Part shown: piece after piece, positions 1-7,410 of the stretch
Layout of the letters: each line of letters opens with the position of its first letter
Position numbering within the stretch: position 1 is the first letter of the stretch
NCBI RefSeq assembly: GCF_001426685.1
Contig: NZ_LMFB01000043.1
Location: 1 to 64,000 of the forward strand
Source of the DNA: Rhizobium sp. Root483D2
Lineage (GTDB): Bacteria > Pseudomonadota > Alphaproteobacteria > Rhizobiales > Rhizobiaceae
DNA length: 64,000 bases
Reading direction: 5' to 3'
The notes under the pieces: model-generated
What the model was told of the DNA's origin: nothing
Database searches by the model: none
The model's input: the letters and a program-made list of their open reading frames with translations, nothing else
Position numbers and translations under genes: made by a program

Positions 1-96
1 TTGCAACCCGGCCCAGCCGGTCCGGTCGGGGGCTTGCCTCAGCACACCTGGACATACCGAGCGTCGCATTTCTAAACGGATGCAGATGCGCCCAAA

Positions 97-200
97 GTGA
101 CATTTTAACTTTGCACACAAACGGACATTTCAATCCCGCCGCCACAATATATGTAGCCGCAAAGTTGAAGTGTCCTGTTTCTGCAAAGTTAGAGTGTCAC
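97..200. mobile_element. MITE-like element with IS21-style repeated inverted ends
   Basis: The left end (97-133) and the reverse complement of the right end (200-164) align closely. Both start GTGAC, then a TAACTTTGC block, a spacer of about 8 bases and a GGACAyTTCAA block. There are therefore two repeat units per end in inverted orientation and only about 30 bases between the ends, with no room for a transposase. Doubled terminal repeats are typical of IS21-family elements, so this is probably a non-autonomous internal deletion derivative. I see no clear target-site duplication. The family assignment is inference. Confidence 0.5.
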
Positions 201-253
201 ACTCCCCGCGTTTACCGAACATATGCCTGCCGCTGGATTGTGAGCGTCTGCCA

Positions 254-724
254 CTACGCAGCGTCGAAATCAGCGCGGCTCGTCATGTAACCGGATGGAT
301 TGGGCTCGGCCTTCATCATCGTCCGCCGCCAAGCCTCTTGCTCCGCATGGATCAAAGCCAGTTCCCAGATGCAGCCAATCACCGGTCTGTTTACCGTGTC
401 CAGGGGTTGGGCGGCAGCATAGGGTTTTCGATAGTTGTGCTGACACAGAACCGATCCCTGTATCCACCAGTGCGCTGAAACCGTCACGCCCGATTCTCCG
501 GGATGAATGATCACGAAGCCCATGCCATTGTCATCGCCCTCGTCTGCCACACGCGGCAGAACCTCGGCTTGGACGAACGATTGTGCGAGGCTGAGCATGG
601 CTTGGTCGATGCGGCGATTATCCGCAACGAGGCAATAGATTTTGAATTGCAGACTTGCCATGTCCCAAAGGCCCAAATGTGACACTGTGCGTGGATGATA
701 GATTTCAATCGGTTTTGAGTTCAT
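254..724 (-). CDS. hypothetical protein, 156 aa, function unknown
   Basis: I do not recognise this gene. The frame stays open upstream to 847, but I chose the ATG at 724 because a GGAG sits about 9 bases before it and the upstream residues are Cys/Trp/Arg-rich and look untranslated. The product is soluble with no signal peptide or membrane segment. It has a Trp/His-rich middle and an Asp/Ala-rich tail, and its codon use looks normal for the window. It lies alone beside the MITE-like element, in the most accessory-looking part of the sequence. The opposite frames here look like shadows. Confidence 0.5.
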   Translation of the reverse strand: MNSKPIEIYHPRTVSHLGLWDMASLQFKIYCLVADNRRIDQAMLSLAQSFVQAEVLPRVADEGDDNGMGFVIIHPGESGVTVSAHWWIQGSVLCQHNYRKPYAAAQPLDTVNRPVIGCIWELALIHAEQEAWRRTMMKAEPNPSGYMTSRADFDAA

Positions 725-888
725 GGGCCACACTCCGCTGGGCCTATTGGTGCCAACATGCGCTCTGGCCGATCGGCGTGCATTCTGCCATGATATAGGG
801 CAGAATGAAGGACCGGTGGGGCATTTAGGCATCCAGAACCACGACACAATCAGTTTCTACAGATCTTATGTCCTGATTTCTACACGAA

Positions 889-932
889 TATATTAATCCA
901 TTTATTTGTTTATATTAATCCATTTATTTGTT
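889..932. repeat. Perfect 22-bp tandem duplication
   Basis: Two identical 22-base AT-rich units lie head to tail at 889-910 and 911-932, each beginning TATATTAATCC and ending TTTGTT. They sit in the gap upstream of the DUF4864 gene. The duplication is read directly; any regulatory role is unknown. Confidence 0.85.
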
Positions 933-1036
933 TTTGTAATATAAATCTAAAATTCGATCCACCGATCTTTCTTCCGAAACCATTTTCGACCGGCATACGT
1001 ATGTATTTCTTCTGAGAGCAAGCAAGGAGACGGTGA

Positions 1037-1459
1037 ATGATCCGGACATTCATAGCCTGCGCATGTATTGCCATCCTCTTCGCCGCGCAGCCACTGGCGC
1101 TTGCGGCCGAGCCTGTCGATACCGCCCAATCGATCATTCAAAACCAGATCCAGGCCTTTCTCAACGATGATGCGGAAACGGCTTATTCCTTTGCCTCGCC
1201 GCAGATCCGGCAGAAATTTCCGGACAAGAGCATCTTCTTCGAGATGGTCAAGCGCGGCTATACGCCGGTCTACCGCCCCGGCAACTTCGCCTTCGGGCGC
1301 AGCAAGATTGATGGGGATACCGTGGTTCAGGAGGTTCTGATTTCAGGGCCGGGCGGCAAGGACTGGACGGCACTGTACTTCCTCGTCAAGCAACCCGACG
1401 GCAGCTACAGGATCAACGGCGTGCAGATGCTGCAACAGGCGCCGGGGCCTGAGATTTAA
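1037..1459 (+). CDS. DUF4864 domain-containing exported protein
   Basis: The 140-residue product starts with a signal peptide (hydrophobic stretch about residues 3-22, Ala-rich cleavage region near LALAAEP). A single compact domain follows, recognised as DUF4864 from the pattern of a helical 'IQNQIQAFLNDDAETAYSFA' start and a 'GNFAFGRSKIDGD' segment. Family members are small secreted or periplasmic alphaproteobacterial proteins of unknown function with an NTF2-like look. An AAGGAG lies 8 bases before the ATG. It appears monocistronic; the methyltransferase gene starts 96 bases downstream. Confidence 0.8.
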   Translation: MIRTFIACACIAILFAAQPLALAAEPVDTAQSIIQNQIQAFLNDDAETAYSFASPQIRQKFPDKSIFFEMVKRGYTPVYRPGNFAFGRSKIDGDTVVQEVLISGPGGKDWTALYFLVKQPDGSYRINGVQMLQQAPGPEI

Positions 1460-1555
1460 AGAGCGGAAAGTACACCCTCTGCGGGACAACGCATTGACGT
1501 TGAGACACGCGCTCCCTTAGACATGACGTGCTAATTAAGCCCGGGAGCGTTCATC

Positions 1556-2767
1556 GTGAATTTGCCGCTGCAGAAAGTTTGTGACATCCATGATCTCTTC
1601 CATCCAGAGATCGACAATATTCTTAGAGACGATTTGAGATCTATTCCTTTCGGATCCCGGCGTGCCTGGGAATTCGCCATGATCTTCCGGGCGCTTTCGA
1701 TCAAGGGAAAGCTTCACCCTGCAGCCCAGGGTCTTGCCATGGGCGCCGGTACTGAAAAGCTCATCTATGCGATCGTACCGCGCGTCGCAAAGACGATGGT
1801 CACCGATCTTTATTTGCCCAATAGCGGCTGGGTCGGGGTGCGTACCGACAATCCCCGTGATCTGATCCTGCAAAAGGCGCCCTGGCCGATCGACGCGACC
1901 AAGGTCGATGCGATGGCGATGGACATGCGCAAACTCGATTTCCCCGACGAGAGCTTCGACTTCTGCTGGTCGACTGGATCATTCGAGCATATCGGGCGCG
2001 ACGCGGATTTCCTGCAGCACTTCAGAGAGGTCGAACGCGTCCTGAAGCCCGGCGGCGTCTATGCCTTTACCACGGCCATCACGTTCGGCGGCGTCACCGA
2101 GCCGATTCCGCACAACTACTATTTCGATCCCAACCATCTGATCGACCTGATCCATGCCTCGCCGCTGCATGCCGAGCCGGAATTCGATTGCTTCGTGCGC
2201 GATCATATTTTCAACCGCCCTCACCCGGAACGGCTGCAGGATTACGGGTGCGATGCCGCCCGCAAATTTTCCAAGCCGATCGTCTCGTTTCGCCGCGGCA
2301 TCATTCTGGCGGCCAACGTGATGGTGCTGACAAAGGATTCCGGACGCACCAAAGTGCGGCCGCAGGTGCGTGGACTTGAGGAATCACGCAAGCGGTTGAC
2401 GGTCCAGGCAGATGGCCATCTGAGCGCGCTTTGGTCCGACTTCCAGTATCTTCAGCCAGAAGTGGAGAAGGGCAGCCTGACCATCCAGCCGCAGGTCTTC
2501 GGCGACGGCACGGCGGTAATCGACGTCATCATTCCGCATGGTGGCCCTGAGACACTGAAATGGACCGTCAAGCCACGGCCGATTTCCGGGAGCATCACCT
2601 GGGAGCCGCTGCAGTCAGGCAAGCTGACAGCCCTCGATAGCAGCTTTCGCTTCGAGACCAAGCGCGACCGTCTTTATTCCATCAAGCTGTCAATCCCTTT
2701 GTCCGCCAAAATGTCGGGCGCGGCCAAAGATCTGAGCCGCGTCGTCGTCAAGGCGAAAGTCGTCTGA
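1556..2767 (+). CDS. class I SAM-dependent methyltransferase domain protein
   Basis: This 403-residue protein has a Rossmann-type methyltransferase domain over about residues 60-195. Motif I is degenerate (LAMGAGTEK near 60). A clear motif III/IV region 'STGSFEHI' is followed by 'EVERVLKPGG', the typical post-II motif of methyltransferase type 11 proteins. The last ~150 residues are a beta-rich region I do not recognise. Translation starts at a GTG preceded by GGGAG. The substrate cannot be read from sequence; an FkbM- or glycan-related role is only speculation. It converges on tgt, 11 bases away. Confidence 0.75.
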   Translation: MNLPLQKVCDIHDLFHPEIDNILRDDLRSIPFGSRRAWEFAMIFRALSIKGKLHPAAQGLAMGAGTEKLIYAIVPRVAKTMVTDLYLPNSGWVGVRTDNPRDLILQKAPWPIDATKVDAMAMDMRKLDFPDESFDFCWSTGSFEHIGRDADFLQHFREVERVLKPGGVYAFTTAITFGGVTEPIPHNYYFDPNHLIDLIHASPLHAEPEFDCFVRDHIFNRPHPERLQDYGCDAARKFSKPIVSFRRGIILAANVMVLTKDSGRTKVRPQVRGLEESRKRLTVQADGHLSALWSDFQYLQPEVEKGSLTIQPQVFGDGTAVIDVIIPHGGPETLKWTVKPRPISGSITWEPLQSGKLTALDSSFRFETKRDRLYSIKLSIPLSAKMSGAAKDLSRVVVKAKVV

Positions 2768-2778
2768 GTGCTGCTATT

Positions 2779-3909
2779 TCACAATGGCGCCAAGTCGCCT
2801 TGGCGCCATTCTTCCTGTGTTTCCTGCATGAAGGCGGCATAGCGGCCTTCTTCGATCGCCTTGCGGATACCGGCCATCAGGTCCTGGTAATAGGCAAGAT
2901 TATTCCAGGTGAGCAGCATGCCGCCCAGGCTTTCGTCGGCGCGCACGAGGTGATGCAGGTAGGCGCGCGAATAGTCGCGTGCCGCCGGGCATGAGGATTG
3001 ATCGTCGAGCGGCCTGATATCTTCCGCATGGCGGGAATTGCGCAGGTTGACGCGGCCGCGCCGGGTGAAGGCCAGGCCGTGACGGCCGGCGCGGGTCGGC
3101 ATGACGCAGTCGAACATGTCGATACCGCGCGCCACGGATTTCAGGATATCGTCGGGTGTGCCGACCCCCATCAGATAGCGCGGTTTTTCGGCGGGCAGTT
3201 CCGGGCAGGTAATGTCGAGCATATCCAGCATCACCGCCTGCGGTTCGCCGACGGCAAGGCCGCCGATCGCGTAGCCCTTCAGATCGAGCCCTGATAATGC
3301 CTTTGCCGAGCGGACGCGCAGTGCAGGCACATCGCCGCCCTGGACGATGCCGAACATCGCCTTGCCAGGCTGGTCGCCGAAAGCAGTCTTGCAGCGATCT
3401 GCCCAGCGCAGAGACATTTCCATTGCGCGTTCAATATCAAGTGCTTCGGCCGGAAGTCTCACACATTCGTCGAGCTGCATCTGGATATCGCTATCGAGCA
3501 TGCCCTGGATCTCGATCGAACGTTCCGGCGACATGTGATGGAGCGCGCCATCGACATGGCTCTTGAAGGTTACGCCCTTTTCATCGAGCTTGCGCAGCCC
3601 GGCCAGCGACATGACCTGGAAGCCGCCGCTGTCGGTCAGGATCGGATAGGGCCAGCGGATCAGCTCATGCAGGCCGCCAAGACGCGCCACGCGCTCGGGG
3701 CCGGGGCGCAGCATCAGGTGATAGGTGTTGCCCAAAATAATGTCGGCGCCGAGATCGCGGACCTGATCGAGATACATCGCCTTGACCGTGCCAACGGTTC
3801 CAACCGGCATGAAAGCCGGCGTGCGGATCTCGCCGCGCGGCATCGATACCGTGCCGCGACGGGCCTTGCCGTCAGTTGCCTGAATGTTGAACTGGAATGT
3901 CTCGGTCAT
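2779..3909 (-). CDS. tgt: queuine/preQ1 tRNA-guanine transglycosylase (zinc site degenerate)
   Basis: Exchanges guanine 34 of GUN-anticodon tRNAs for preQ1 in queuosine synthesis. The 376-residue length and core are typical: the [10 protein letters not shown] catalytic segment, the GIVQGG segment, and the RNA-binding nucleophile region '[12 protein letters not shown]'. Unusually, the C-terminal zinc motif of E. coli Tgt (C302, C304, C307, H333) appears here as Ser, Cys, Ala, Asn: the segment reads [11 protein letters not shown], and TWNNL replaces TIHNL. I checked this in the DNA. The ATG overlaps the queA stop by 4 bases, so the two are translationally coupled. Identity is secure; whether the loss is lineage-wide needs an alignment. 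Confidence 0.95.
   Translation of the reverse strand: MTETFQFNIQATDGKARRGTVSMPRGEIRTPAFMPVGTVGTVKAMYLDQVRDLGADIILGNTYHLMLRPGPERVARLGGLHELIRWPYPILTDSGGFQVMSLAGLRKLDEKGVTFKSHVDGALHHMSPERSIEIQGMLDSDIQMQLDECVRLPAEALDIERAMEMSLRWADRCKTAFGDQPGKAMFGIVQGGDVPALRVRSAKALSGLDLKGYAIGGLAVGEPQAVMLDMLDITCPELPAEKPRYLMGVGTPDDILKSVARGIDMFDCVMPTRAGRHGLAFTRRGRVNLRNSRHAEDIRPLDDQSSCPAARDYSRAYLHHLVRADESLGGMLLTWNNLAYYQDLMAGIRKAIEEGRYAAFMQETQEEWRQGDLAPL
2783..2810. terminator. Perfect 12-bp-stem hairpin at the 3' end of tgt
   Basis: Arms 2783-2794 and 2799-2810 are perfectly complementary around a 4-base TCGC loop. The structure overlaps the last coding codons of tgt and follows the convergent methyltransferase stop by 15 bases. 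Neither strand shows a strong T-run, so it may act as a Rho-assisted terminator or 3' barrier for both genes. Confidence 0.45.
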
Positions 3910-5006
3910 GGTGTCTCGATCCTGGGATTATCCCGGAAAAGCAGGCTGGAATCGCCGTAGGAATAAAAGCGGTAGCCGGTTTTGATTGCATGGGCATAGG
4001 CGCGCCGCATGGTCTCAAGGCCACTGAACGCCGAAACCAGCATGAACAAAGTCGATTTCGGCAGATGAAAATTGGTCATCAGCATATCCACCGCGCGAAA
4101 GCGATAGCCGGGCGTAATGAAGATGCCGGTCGGGCCGGACCAGGGGCGGATATCGCCATTCTCTTCGGCCGCACTCTCGATCAGCCGCAGCGACGTGGTA
4201 CCGACGCAGACGATGCGCCCGCCCCTCGCCCGGACAGCATTCAGGCGTTCGGCGACCTCGGCACTAACATGGCCGATCTCCTGATGCATGACGTGATCGT
4301 CGGTATCGTCCACCTTCATCGGCAGGAAGGTTCCGGCGCCCACATGCAAGGTGACGAAATGGCGCTCGACGCCAAGCGCATCCAGGGCGCCGAACAGCCG
4401 ATCGGTGAAATGAAGACCGGCGGTCGGGGCCGCCACGGCACCCTCTTCGCGCGCATAGACCGTCTGGTAGTCGGTCCGATCCTGCTCGTCCTCGGCGCGC
4501 TTGGAGGCGATATAGGGCGGCAGGGGAATATGGCCGACGGCAAGAATGGCGTCGTCGAGCGCCGGGCCGGACAGGTCAAACTGAAGGGTCACTTCGCCGG
4601 CCTCGCCCTTCTCCGCGACGGTCGCGTCCAGCGCGCCCATCAGGCAGGTATTGGACCCGTGGCCGAATTCGATGCGGTCGCCGGGCTTCAGGCGCTTGGC
4701 CGGGCGGGCAAACGCCTTCCAGCGATCAGCTGCGACACGCATGTGCAGCGTCAGGGAGACCTCAGTCACCACATCCGCGCCGCGCCGCCTGAGCCCTTCC
4801 AGCTGCGCGGGAATGACTTTTGTATCATTGAAAACGAGCGCATCGCCGGGACGCAGGAACGACGGCAGGTCCATCACGATGCGATCGCTCAGCTCGGAAT
4901 CGTCTTGCGGCTGGACGACGAGCAGGCGCGCGCTGTCGCGCGGACTTGCGGGCCGCAACGCAATATTGTCTTCGGGAAGATCGAAATCGAACAGATCGAC
5001 GCGCAT
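3906..5006 (-). CDS. queA: S-adenosylmethionine:tRNA ribosyltransferase-isomerase
   Basis: Transfers and isomerises the ribosyl part of SAM onto preQ1-tRNA to make epoxyqueuosine, the step after Tgt. The 366-residue product begins [19 protein letters not shown] and contains '[16 protein letters not shown]', '[10 protein letters not shown]' and the C-terminal '[17 protein letters not shown]', all hallmark QueA segments. I start at the ATG at 5006 (AGAGAG 6-7 bases before) rather than the TTG one codon upstream. Overlap with tgt and a gap of 75 bases to ppiB place it in the coaD-ppi-ppi-queA-tgt run. Confidence 0.96.
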   Translation of the reverse strand: MRVDLFDFDLPEDNIALRPASPRDSARLLVVQPQDDSELSDRIVMDLPSFLRPGDALVFNDTKVIPAQLEGLRRRGADVVTEVSLTLHMRVAADRWKAFARPAKRLKPGDRIEFGHGSNTCLMGALDATVAEKGEAGEVTLQFDLSGPALDDAILAVGHIPLPPYIASKRAEDEQDRTDYQTVYAREEGAVAAPTAGLHFTDRLFGALDALGVERHFVTLHVGAGTFLPMKVDDTDDHVMHQEIGHVSAEVAERLNAVRARGGRIVCVGTTSLRLIESAAEENGDIRPWSGPTGIFITPGYRFRAVDMLMTNFHLPKSTLFMLVSAFSGLETMRRAYAHAIKTGYRFYSYGDSSLLFRDNPRIETP

Positions 5007-5081
5007 CAAAACTCTCTTTAAACGGCAAACCCGCCCCGGCGCCCTTCAAGGCAACGGGACGGGTTTTGGCAATAGCCTGAA

Positions 5082-5591
5082 TTAGGCGTTGGCGGCAAGT
5101 TTCATCGAAATGATGCTGTCGGGATCCTTGACGGGCTCGCCCTTCTTAATCTTGTCGACATTGTCCATGCCGGAAATGACCTGACCCCAGACCGAGTACT
5201 GCTTGTTCAGCCATGGGCTGTCGGTGAAGCAGATGAAGAACTGCGAGTTAGCCGAGTTCGGCATCTGGCTGCGGGCCATCGAGCAGGTGCCACGCACGTG
5301 GCTCATGTTGGAAAATTCAGCCTTGAGGTCCGGCTTCGACGAGCCGCCCATGCCGGCGCGGGCCGGATTGAAATCCTTGCCGCCGGTCTTGCCGTACTGC
5401 ACGTCGCCGGTCTGCGCCATGAAGTCGTCGATGACGCGGTGGAACACGACGCCATCATAGGCACCTTCGGCGCACAGTTCCTTGATGCGGGCAACGTGGC
5501 CCGGCGCCAGATCCGGCAGAAGCTGGATGATCACCTGCCCCTTGGTGGTTTCCATGATGATGGTGTTTTCCGGATCCTTGATCTCGGTCAT
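5082..5591 (-). CDS. ppiB: cytoplasmic cyclophilin-type peptidyl-prolyl isomerase
   Basis: Catalyses cis-trans isomerisation of Xaa-Pro bonds. The 169-residue protein has no signal peptide and carries the cyclophilin core: 'FHRVIDDFMAQTGD', 'GKDFNP', 'GTCSMARS', 'NSQFFICF', 'LNKQYSVWGQV' and 'MDNVDKIKKG'. A perfect AAGGAG sits 6 bases before the ATG. The next gene upstream is a secreted paralogue, suggesting a tandem duplication with one copy retained in the cytoplasm. Confidence 0.93.
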   Translation of the reverse strand: MTEIKDPENTIIMETTKGQVIIQLLPDLAPGHVARIKELCAEGAYDGVVFHRVIDDFMAQTGDVQYGKTGGKDFNPARAGMGGSSKPDLKAEFSNMSHVRGTCSMARSQMPNSANSQFFICFTDSPWLNKQYSVWGQVISGMDNVDKIKKGEPVKDPDSIISMKLAANA

Positions 5592-5647
5592 GGTCTTCTC
5601 CTTTGTGTTATTTTCGTCTGCTTAAAATGGCTGGATTGAAGCCGGTG

Positions 5648-6217
5648 TTACTTGCCGACCTTGACGCTGATCATGCGGTCGGGATCGCTGACGGAGCCGT
5701 TATTGGCTTCGTCGCCCTTCTTGATCTTGTCGACATTGTCCATGCCTTCAACCACCTTGCCGACGACCGTGTACTGGCCGTTCAGGAAATCGCCGGGGGC
5801 GAACATGATGAAGAACTGGGAATTGGCGGAGTTCGGGTCCTGGCTGCGGGCCATGCCGACCGTGCCGCGCTCAAACGGGACCTTGGAAAATTCAGCCTCG
5901 ACATTCGGCTTTGACGAACCGCCCATGCCGGCCATGTCGGCCTTGAAGTCCTTTTCCATATTGCCGTACTGAACGTCGCCGGTCTGGGCCATGAAGCCCG
6001 GAATGACGCGGTGGAACGCGACATTGTTATAGTCACCGGCCGCAGCCAGTTCCTTGATGCGCGCCACGTGCTTGGGCGCCACATCCGGCAGCAGTTCGAT
6101 GACGACCGGGCCGTCCTTCAGAGTGATGGTGATGTATTCCTTGGCCTGCGCAAAAGCGGTGCTGGTCAGGGATGCAAGGACAACGGCGCCTGCGAAAGCG
6201 AGTTGGAGAATTTTCAT
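5648..6217 (-). CDS. periplasmic cyclophilin-type peptidyl-prolyl isomerase
   Basis: This 189-residue paralogue of the neighbouring cyclophilin adds a signal peptide (residues 1-23, cleavage after STAFA). Its isomerase core is conserved: 'FHRVIPGFMAQTGD', 'GTVGMARSQ', 'NSQFFIMF' and 'LNGQYTVVGKV'. I start at the ATG at 6217, preceded by GGGAG, rather than the ATG four codons upstream that lacks a ribosome site. It is probably a periplasmic proline isomerase comparable to E. coli PpiA. It lies between coaD and the cytoplasmic copy. Confidence 0.9.
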   Translation of the reverse strand: MKILQLAFAGAVVLASLTSTAFAQAKEYITITLKDGPVVIELLPDVAPKHVARIKELAAAGDYNNVAFHRVIPGFMAQTGDVQYGNMEKDFKADMAGMGGSSKPNVEAEFSKVPFERGTVGMARSQDPNSANSQFFIMFAPGDFLNGQYTVVGKVVEGMDNVDKIKKGDEANNGSVSDPDRMISVKVGK

Positions 6218-6248
6218 ATGAACTCCCATGGAAATAAAAAGGAAAACG

Positions 6249-6743
6249 TCAGGATTTGCGTTTTGCGTTCAGGGCCTGATAGACGGCCTTGGGTACGAAG
6301 GCGCTGACATCACCGCCCATGGCAGCGATCTGGCGAACCAATGTGGCGGTAATGGGCCGCGATGCTGTGCCGGCCGGAAGAAACAGGGTCTGGATATCCG
6401 GCGCCATCTGCCGGTTCATGCCCGCCATCTGCATCTCATAATCAAGATCCGTGCCGTCGCGCAGACCACGCACCAGAAGCGATGCGCCGTGTTTGCGCGC
6501 GGCATCGACAACCAGATTATCAAACGAAACGACGGAAATATCGGCGGCTCTCTCGGGAAGAAACTCCTTAAGCGACTGGGCAATCAGCGCTGCGCGCTCG
6601 TCAAAGGAAAAGAGCGGCGTCTTGCCGGGATGGACACCGATCGCGACGATGACGGCCGGCGCCACGTTCAGCGCCTGCACCAGCACGTCGAGGTGACCGT
6701 TCGTCATCGGGTCGAAGGAGCCGGGATAAAAAGCAGTGATCAT
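6249..6743 (-). CDS. coaD: pantetheine-phosphate adenylyltransferase
   Basis: Adenylates 4'-phosphopantetheine to dephospho-CoA, the penultimate step of CoA synthesis. The T/HxGH nucleotidyltransferase signature is clear in '[18 protein letters not shown]', followed by '[21 protein letters not shown]' and '[20 protein letters not shown]'. Starting at 6743 gives 164 residues, the usual family length. In-frame ATGs at 6758 (an AAAAGG lies before it) and 6776 would add 5 or 11 residues. It heads the minus-strand run toward tgt. Confidence 0.95.
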   Translation of the reverse strand: MITAFYPGSFDPMTNGHLDVLVQALNVAPAVIVAIGVHPGKTPLFSFDERAALIAQSLKEFLPERAADISVVSFDNLVVDAARKHGASLLVRGLRDGTDLDYEMQMAGMNRQMAPDIQTLFLPAGTASRPITATLVRQIAAMGGDVSAFVPKAVYQALNAKRKS

Positions 6744-6963
6744 CGCGCCTGTTTCCATTTCGAAGCCTTTTGTCATGGTCTGCGGCCATTCGCAAGGGAA
6801 CTCGCTCGCCGCTCCCTGTGTTCCCGCAGGAACATCATCACGACGATATGACCGTTACTGAATAAGCCGTTCGAAGTTGTTCCTGGGCGCGTTGCTCATC
6901 CGGCAAGTAAAGAACGGAACCTTTTTCCATCACGGCCGTTTATTGGCTGAAAGGATCACCGCT

Positions 6964-7086
6964 ATGGCACTTATTCTTCTGTCGATGACCATGTTCTTTG
7001 TCATGCTTTTTGCAACGGCAAACGCAATCAGAAAAGAAGCGCGCATGGACCGGTCTGGTCCAAACAACTCTCACCTGTTTAACTAG
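6964..7086 (+). CDS. small membrane protein, 40 aa, unknown
   Basis: This very short gene has an AAGGA 9-10 bases before its ATG and codes for one hydrophobic helix (about residues 2-19, Met/Leu/Phe-rich). A basic patch (RKEAR) and a polar tail ending in HLFN follow. I know no family. It is followed after 13 bases by a second small membrane-protein gene, and the pair shares a strong terminator at 7285-7319, which supports a real bicistronic transcript. The longer frame beginning at 6877 adds residues without an obvious start signal. Confidence 0.55.
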   Translation: MALILLSMTMFFVMLFATANAIRKEARMDRSGPNNSHLFN

Positions 7087-7099
7087 AGGACGATCTGCA

Positions 7100-7240
7100 A
7101 TGGCCATCACAATGATGCTCATGTCGGCAGTGATTAGTATCGTGTTCCTGGTCGATTTCGCCAAAACCATTTTCGAGCTTCAGCGCGACAGAACTGCGAT
7201 GAAAGCTATGAGCCGCGACGCCGGTGGGTTCAGCGTCTGA
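7100..7240 (+). CDS. small membrane protein, 46 aa, unknown
   Basis: Second of two tandem small genes. A GAGGA lies about 10 bases before the ATG. The product begins MAITMMLMSAVISIVFLVDF, a single membrane helix, followed by an amphipathic charged stretch (FELQRDRTAMKAMSRD) and a short tail. The layout matches the preceding gene (Met-rich helix, then basic segment) without obvious sequence identity. Function is unknown; comparison with other small single-span proteins that bind larger membrane complexes is only inference. Confidence 0.55.
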   Translation: MAITMMLMSAVISIVFLVDFAKTIFELQRDRTAMKAMSRDAGGFSV

Positions 7241-7284
7241 TTTTAAAATTTCTTCCAGCGGTAACCTTCAGTCCCGCTGACATA

Positions 7285-7319
7285 AAAAACCGGACGGTTC
7301 CCCTGCCAGTCCGGTTTTT
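7285..7319 (+). terminator. Rho-independent terminator of the small-protein pair
   Basis: An 11-base perfect stem (AAAAACCGGAC at 7285-7295 and its complement at 7309-7319) encloses a 13-base loop and ends in TTTTTC. It lies 45 bases after the second small gene. Confidence 0.8.
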
Positions 7320-7355
7320 CTTTGCCTATTGCATGTCCGAAGACAGTTTTTGAAG

Positions 7356-7390
7356 CAAAAAAGGCCGGACGATGAGATCGCCCGGCCTTT
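7356..7390 (-). terminator. gyrA terminator
   Basis: On the minus strand a 14-base stem (AAAGGCCGGGCGAT paired with ATCGTCCGGCCTTT, one G-U wobble) with a 3-base loop is followed by a T-run. It sits 20 bases after the gyrA stop. Confidence 0.85.
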
Positions 7391-7410
7391 CGATAACGTC
7401 ACGGCAGGTT

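Noticed and set aside
170..478. 102-codon plus-strand frame near the left end
   Set aside because: It starts inside the MITE-like right end and overlaps the better minus-strand gene; the translation is Cys/Pro/Arg-rich without protein character.
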